Positions 61,119 through 64,000 of a stretch of DNA of 64,000 nucleotides are shown here, piece after piece. Within the stretch, counting starts at the first letter, position 1; every line of letters begins with the position of its first letter. The notes below the pieces were generated by a model that was given only the letters and a program-made list of their open reading frames with translations, searched no databases and was not told the DNA's origin. This DNA comes from Fulvimarina sp040239565 (GTDB lineage Bacteria > Pseudomonadota > Alphaproteobacteria > Rhizobiales > Rhizobiaceae): NCBI RefSeq assembly GCF_040239565.1, contig NZ_JBEHWS010000016.1, forward strand, positions 1 through 64,000, written 5' to 3'. A program made the position numbers and the translations under genes.

Positions 61119-64000
61119 CGAAGCGGTCCGATCACCGAGACGCGGGTCTCGTCCGTCCGTCCGCGCCGGCTCGGATCGTACATGTTCTGGACAAGCGCCG
61201 CCGGGCGAACGAACTCGCCGGGCGAGACCGCGCGCACGATATAGGCGAAGCGGCGAACAGCAGTGTCGTTATCGCCCTGGTCGACGGCCGCGAGAAAGCG
61301 GTCGGCGTGGAACTCCGTGTGTTCCGCCCGGTCCGTGATCTCCAGCCAGTCGAGCGCCGCGACGTCTCCGCCGCGCAGGATCGAGGGATTGTCGATCTCG
61401 AAGCCGGCGGGAAGCGGATCGTCGATCATCAGGCGCGCGGGCCCCTGATCGATCGGCGTTACCTCGACGACGAAGACCAGCCGGTCGCCCTGGCCGATCT
61501 CGGCGGGATTGGCCGGTTCGCCCTCCAACGTGTAGGCGTTGCGCCTGATCTCGTATCCATCCACCGAGGCGGGCGGAGCGATGGTCGGCGTGCCGCGCAA
61601 AGTGACTTCAGCCGTGATCGGCTGGGCACCGCGATTGGCAACATCGAGGCCACGCATCAGGTCGCGGGCTTCATAGGTTTCCGCGAAAGGACCGTCGACA
61701 TTCCGGCCGGCCACTGTCAGCTGCGGTGGTTGGCGATCGAGAAGGGCGTGCGCGGCAAGCAGCGACCAGGCGTCTTCCTGCGTGCTCGTGTAGCGCTGGG
61801 AAAGCCGTCCGGCATTCACCTGTTGCACGAGAGGCGAAACGTCGAACCCGTCGACGCCGGATTCCAGGCCGAGGGTCAGCACCGCCGCGCCGTCACGCAA
61901 GGACGACCCATAGGTAGAATAGCGAGCGGGATCGGTCGCTGCGTCTGTCGCGTCCTCGATTGCGGCGCGGAAAACGCTCTCGGCCCGCGTCCGGTCGCCG
62001 TAGAAGGCGAGGGCGGCGGCCATCTGGCCTTTGGCGAGCGCCGGGAAATTCGTCAGTTCGTTGTCGGCGAAATAGCGCAGATCGCCGACTGCCGCGCGGC
62101 CGTTCCGCGCCAGTACATAATAGGCATAGGCGACCGGCCCGAAGTCTGGTCTATCCGGCAGATAGGCGAGATTGTTGCGCAGATTGTCCAGCGCAAGCAT
62201 GAACGCCTCGTCCGGCACCGAATAGCCCGCCTCCCTCGCGCGGGTCAGGAAGTCGGTGACATAGGAATCGAGCCAGAGGTCTCCGCTGCCTGGGCCCCAG
62301 AGGCCGAAGGCGCCGTTCGCGGCCTGATTGGCGAGAACACCGGAGATCGCGGCATCGACCCGCTCCTTCACGTCCTCGGTGCGGCCGAGGCCCGCGGCGA
62401 GAATGGTCGCGTCGAGATAGACGAGCGGCATCGCGCGGCTCGTGATCTGCTCGGTGCAGCCATAGGGGTAGAGATCGAGCGCACGCACGACGCCAGCGAC
62501 ATCGAATTCGGCAGCGCCCGTGATGCTCACCGTCGCGGAGGCCGTGCCCGGCACGAAGTCGGCGAAGAGGTTTGGATCGAGCGACAGGCCGCCGCCGTTT
62601 GCCGCCAGCGTCACGCGACTCTTGTCCACTTCCTCCGGCGCATTGGAGCGCACATCGAGAGAAAAGCGCTTTTCGAGGCGTTCGCCGCCCGGCAATTCGG
62701 CGGTGAGGAGCAAATCGGCGGTCCCGATCTCGCCGGCGCGGATCGGAACCGACATGCGCTTGCGTTCGCCCTCGCCGATCTCGACGTCCTCCTTTGCACC
62801 GATTTCGCTTCCGCTCATGCCGAGCTGGACGATTTCGCCGCCACCTTCGAGGGCGAGCTTCACAGTGCCTGTCGGCCCCTCGACATGGGTGACGTCCACC
62901 GCAATCCGCGAGAGATCGCCTGGCGCAAGGAAGAGCGGCCGGCTCACCGCCATCACGAGCGGATCGCGGACGAGGATCTTGGTGTTCGCCTCGCCGACGC
63001 CGGACTTCGTCCAGGCGAGTGCCATCACGGTCAGTTCGCCGTTGAAGTCCGGCACGTCGAATTCGACCTTCGCCCTATCGTCAGGCCCGACCTGAACATG
63101 GCCTGAGAACAGGGAAACGAGATCGTCCATCGGGGGCGGCGACTCATAGCCGCCACTGGCATCTCCGCCGGAACGCACAGCGCCGGGCGCGCCCTGCATA
63201 CGGTCGATCAGTTTGGAATAGAGATCGCGGACTTCGGCCCCCAGTCGGCGCTTGCCGAAATAATGGTCCGACAGCGAGGGCGGCTCGAAGCCCGTAATAT
63301 TGAGGATACCGGTATCGACGGCCGCGACCGTGAGATAGGCGGTCTCGCCTTCTTCAACGCCGTTTACCTTCACATCGACCGCCACCGTGCGGCGCGGTTC
63401 GGTCTCCGCTGGCGCGCTGAGCGAGACTTCTAGCGACCGCTCTCCCGGCTCGACCTTGGCATGGGCAAGGCCGATGGCCCGGCCCGGCATACGCTTCGCC
63501 GCAAGGTCCATCGGCCGGTAGATAATCGCCATCACATAGGCGCCGGCGCCCCACTCCTCGGTGACGTCGAGCGACACGTCGCCGCCGTCGGCATCGATTT
63601 CGGCGGTCGTCCGGGCAATCACACGCTCGTCCATCACCAAGATTTCCGCGGTTCCGGCAAAACGCGGCTCGATATGAACCTTCGCCGTGTCGCCTACTTC
63701 ATAGGACGGCTTGTCGAGGAGGACCCGCGCGGCCTCCGGCGTATCGAGTGACGTCGAGGCGATCGCCCAGCCCGCCTCGAAGGAAACGCTCGCCGGCAGC
63801 GCAGCGCCGGATGGGTCGGTCACGTTCAGTTCGTACTGTCCCCATTCGACCGGCAGATTAAGTGACATAACATCATCGGCGGAAATCGTGGCTTCGCCGC
63901 TCGCGATGCGCGTTGAGCGTTCCACCGGCTCGTAATTCCAGCGTCCGCCGGAGACGTACCACTGGAAATCGGTCTCGATACGGTTCAACACCCATTGGAT
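61115..64000 (-). CDS. Alpha-2-macroglobulin family protein (C-terminal part)
   Basis: The frame is open to the right edge; about 961 residues are seen of a protein usually near 1700-1800, so the start lies outside. Bait-region and MG domains come first (GKRRLGAEVRDLYSKLIDRM). The segment LYPYGCTEQITSRA carries C-x-E-Q, the thioester motif that traps attacking proteases. An alpha-helical barrel region follows (LWLDSYVTDFLTRAREAGYS), then the terminal beta domain. It lies immediately upstream of pbpC and shares 4 bp with it, so they are co-translated. Confidence 0.92.
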   Translation of the reverse strand: MQWVLNRIETDFQWYVSGGRWNYEPVERSTRIASGEATISADDVMSLNLPVEWGQYELNVTDPSGAALPASVSFEAGWAIASTSLDTPEAARVLLDKPSYEVGDTAKVHIEPRFAGTAEILVMDERVIARTTAEIDADGGDVSLDVTEEWGAGAYVMAIIYRPMDLAAKRMPGRAIGLAHAKVEPGERSLEVSLSAPAETEPRRTVAVDVKVNGVEEGETAYLTVAAVDTGILNITGFEPPSLSDHYFGKRRLGAEVRDLYSKLIDRMQGAPGAVRSGGDASGGYESPPPMDDLVSLFSGHVQVGPDDRAKVEFDVPDFNGELTVMALAWTKSGVGEANTKILVRDPLVMAVSRPLFLAPGDLSRIAVDVTHVEGPTGTVKLALEGGGEIVQLGMSGSEIGAKEDVEIGEGERKRMSVPIRAGEIGTADLLLTAELPGGERLEKRFSLDVRSNAPEEVDKSRVTLAANGGGLSLDPNLFADFVPGTASATVSITGAAEFDVAGVVRALDLYPYGCTEQITSRAMPLVYLDATILAAGLGRTEDVKERVDAAISGVLANQAANGAFGLWGPGSGDLWLDSYVTDFLTRAREAGYSVPDEAFMLALDNLRNNLAYLPDRPDFGPVAYAYYVLARNGRAAVGDLRYFADNELTNFPALAKGQMAAALAFYGDRTRAESVFRAAIEDATDAATDPARYSTYGSSLRDGAAVLTLGLESGVDGFDVSPLVQQVNAGRLSQRYTSTQEDAWSLLAAHALLDRQPPQLTVAGRNVDGPFAETYEARDLMRGLDVANRGAQPITAEVTLRGTPTIAPPASVDGYEIRRNAYTLEGEPANPAEIGQGDRLVFVVEVTPIDQGPARLMIDDPLPAGFEIDNPSILRGGDVAALDWLEITDRAEHTEFHADRFLAAVDQGDNDTAVRRFAYIVRAVSPGEFVRPAALVQNMYDPSRRGRTDETRVSVIGPLR

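Overview
The window reads as a chromosomal segment of an alphaproteobacterium of the order Hyphomicrobiales (Rhizobiales). The evidence is a high-GC, densely packed genome and several gene blocks typical of that order: DUF1223/acnA; a PraR-like XRE regulator before metK and trmB; rimP-nusA-ylxR-infB; aroK-aroB-CNNM back to back with a small membrane gene, xerD and accA; tspO/DUF2842/ctaA; cyoABCD-surf1; ftsY-mtaB-dapF; and ffh-rpsP. The exact family cannot be settled by eye. About 57 protein genes and one tRNA gene can be supported. No CRISPR array, insertion sequence, prophage or rRNA operon was seen.

Layout. 0.3-5 kb: DUF1223 protein, aconitase, XRE regulator. 5.2-7.4 kb: metK, trmB. 7.4-8.6 kb: an accessory nucleotidyltransferase-fold gene whose promoter lies inside a perfect palindrome. 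8.7-15 kb: the rimP-nusA-ylxR-infB transcription/translation operon, preceded by a leader terminator. 15.5-24 kb: pncB, a CNNM/CorC-type transporter, aroB, aroK, xerD, accA and an L,D-transpeptidase. 24-28 kb: a frameshifted DUF4269 gene and a proVWX-type glycine betaine/proline uptake operon. 28.4-31.1 kb: GMC oxidoreductase, Tat-exported gluconate dehydrogenase subunit 3-like protein, glyoxalase I. 31.3-39.9 kb: small regulatory, membrane and metabolic genes (RHH_4, DUF3179, CitE-like lyase, DUF1737, DUF2459, TspO, DUF2842, heme A synthase, homocysteine methyltransferase-like, dienelactone hydrolase-like). 39.9-48.2 kb: argC, surf1 and the cytochrome bo3-type quinol oxidase operon, an MHS-type transporter and tRNA-Pro(CGG). 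48.4-58.9 kb: ftsY, mtaB, dapF, small membrane proteins, an MFS permease, a DksA-type zinc-finger protein, an EEP-fold phosphohydrolase, ffh and rpsP. 59-64 kb: pbpC and the C-terminal part of an alpha-2-macroglobulin, cut by the window edge.

Themes. The window holds both halves of protein targeting to the membrane (Ffh and FtsY), central translation factors (IF-2, RimP, NusA, S16), amino-acid biosynthesis genes (aroK/aroB, argC, dapF, metK), respiration (bo3-type oxidase, SURF1, heme A synthase) and envelope functions (PBP1c with alpha-2-macroglobulin, L,D-transpeptidase).

Most unusual observations. (1) ftsY is split by a run of nine A residues. The downstream frame has no start codon for about 670 nt, so full-length FtsY needs slippage at the A run, unless one A is missing from the assembly. 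(2) The nucleotidyltransferase-fold gene between trmB and rimP carries two long palindromic operators, one over its -10 element. (3) A second nucleotidyltransferase-like gene (DUF4269) carries a one-base frameshift. (4) The expected rbfA after infB and rimM after rpsP are absent. (5) CyoD has an acidic, proline-rich tail of about 120 residues. (6) A 47-residue membrane protein with its own terminator lies between dapF and a glycine-rich membrane protein.
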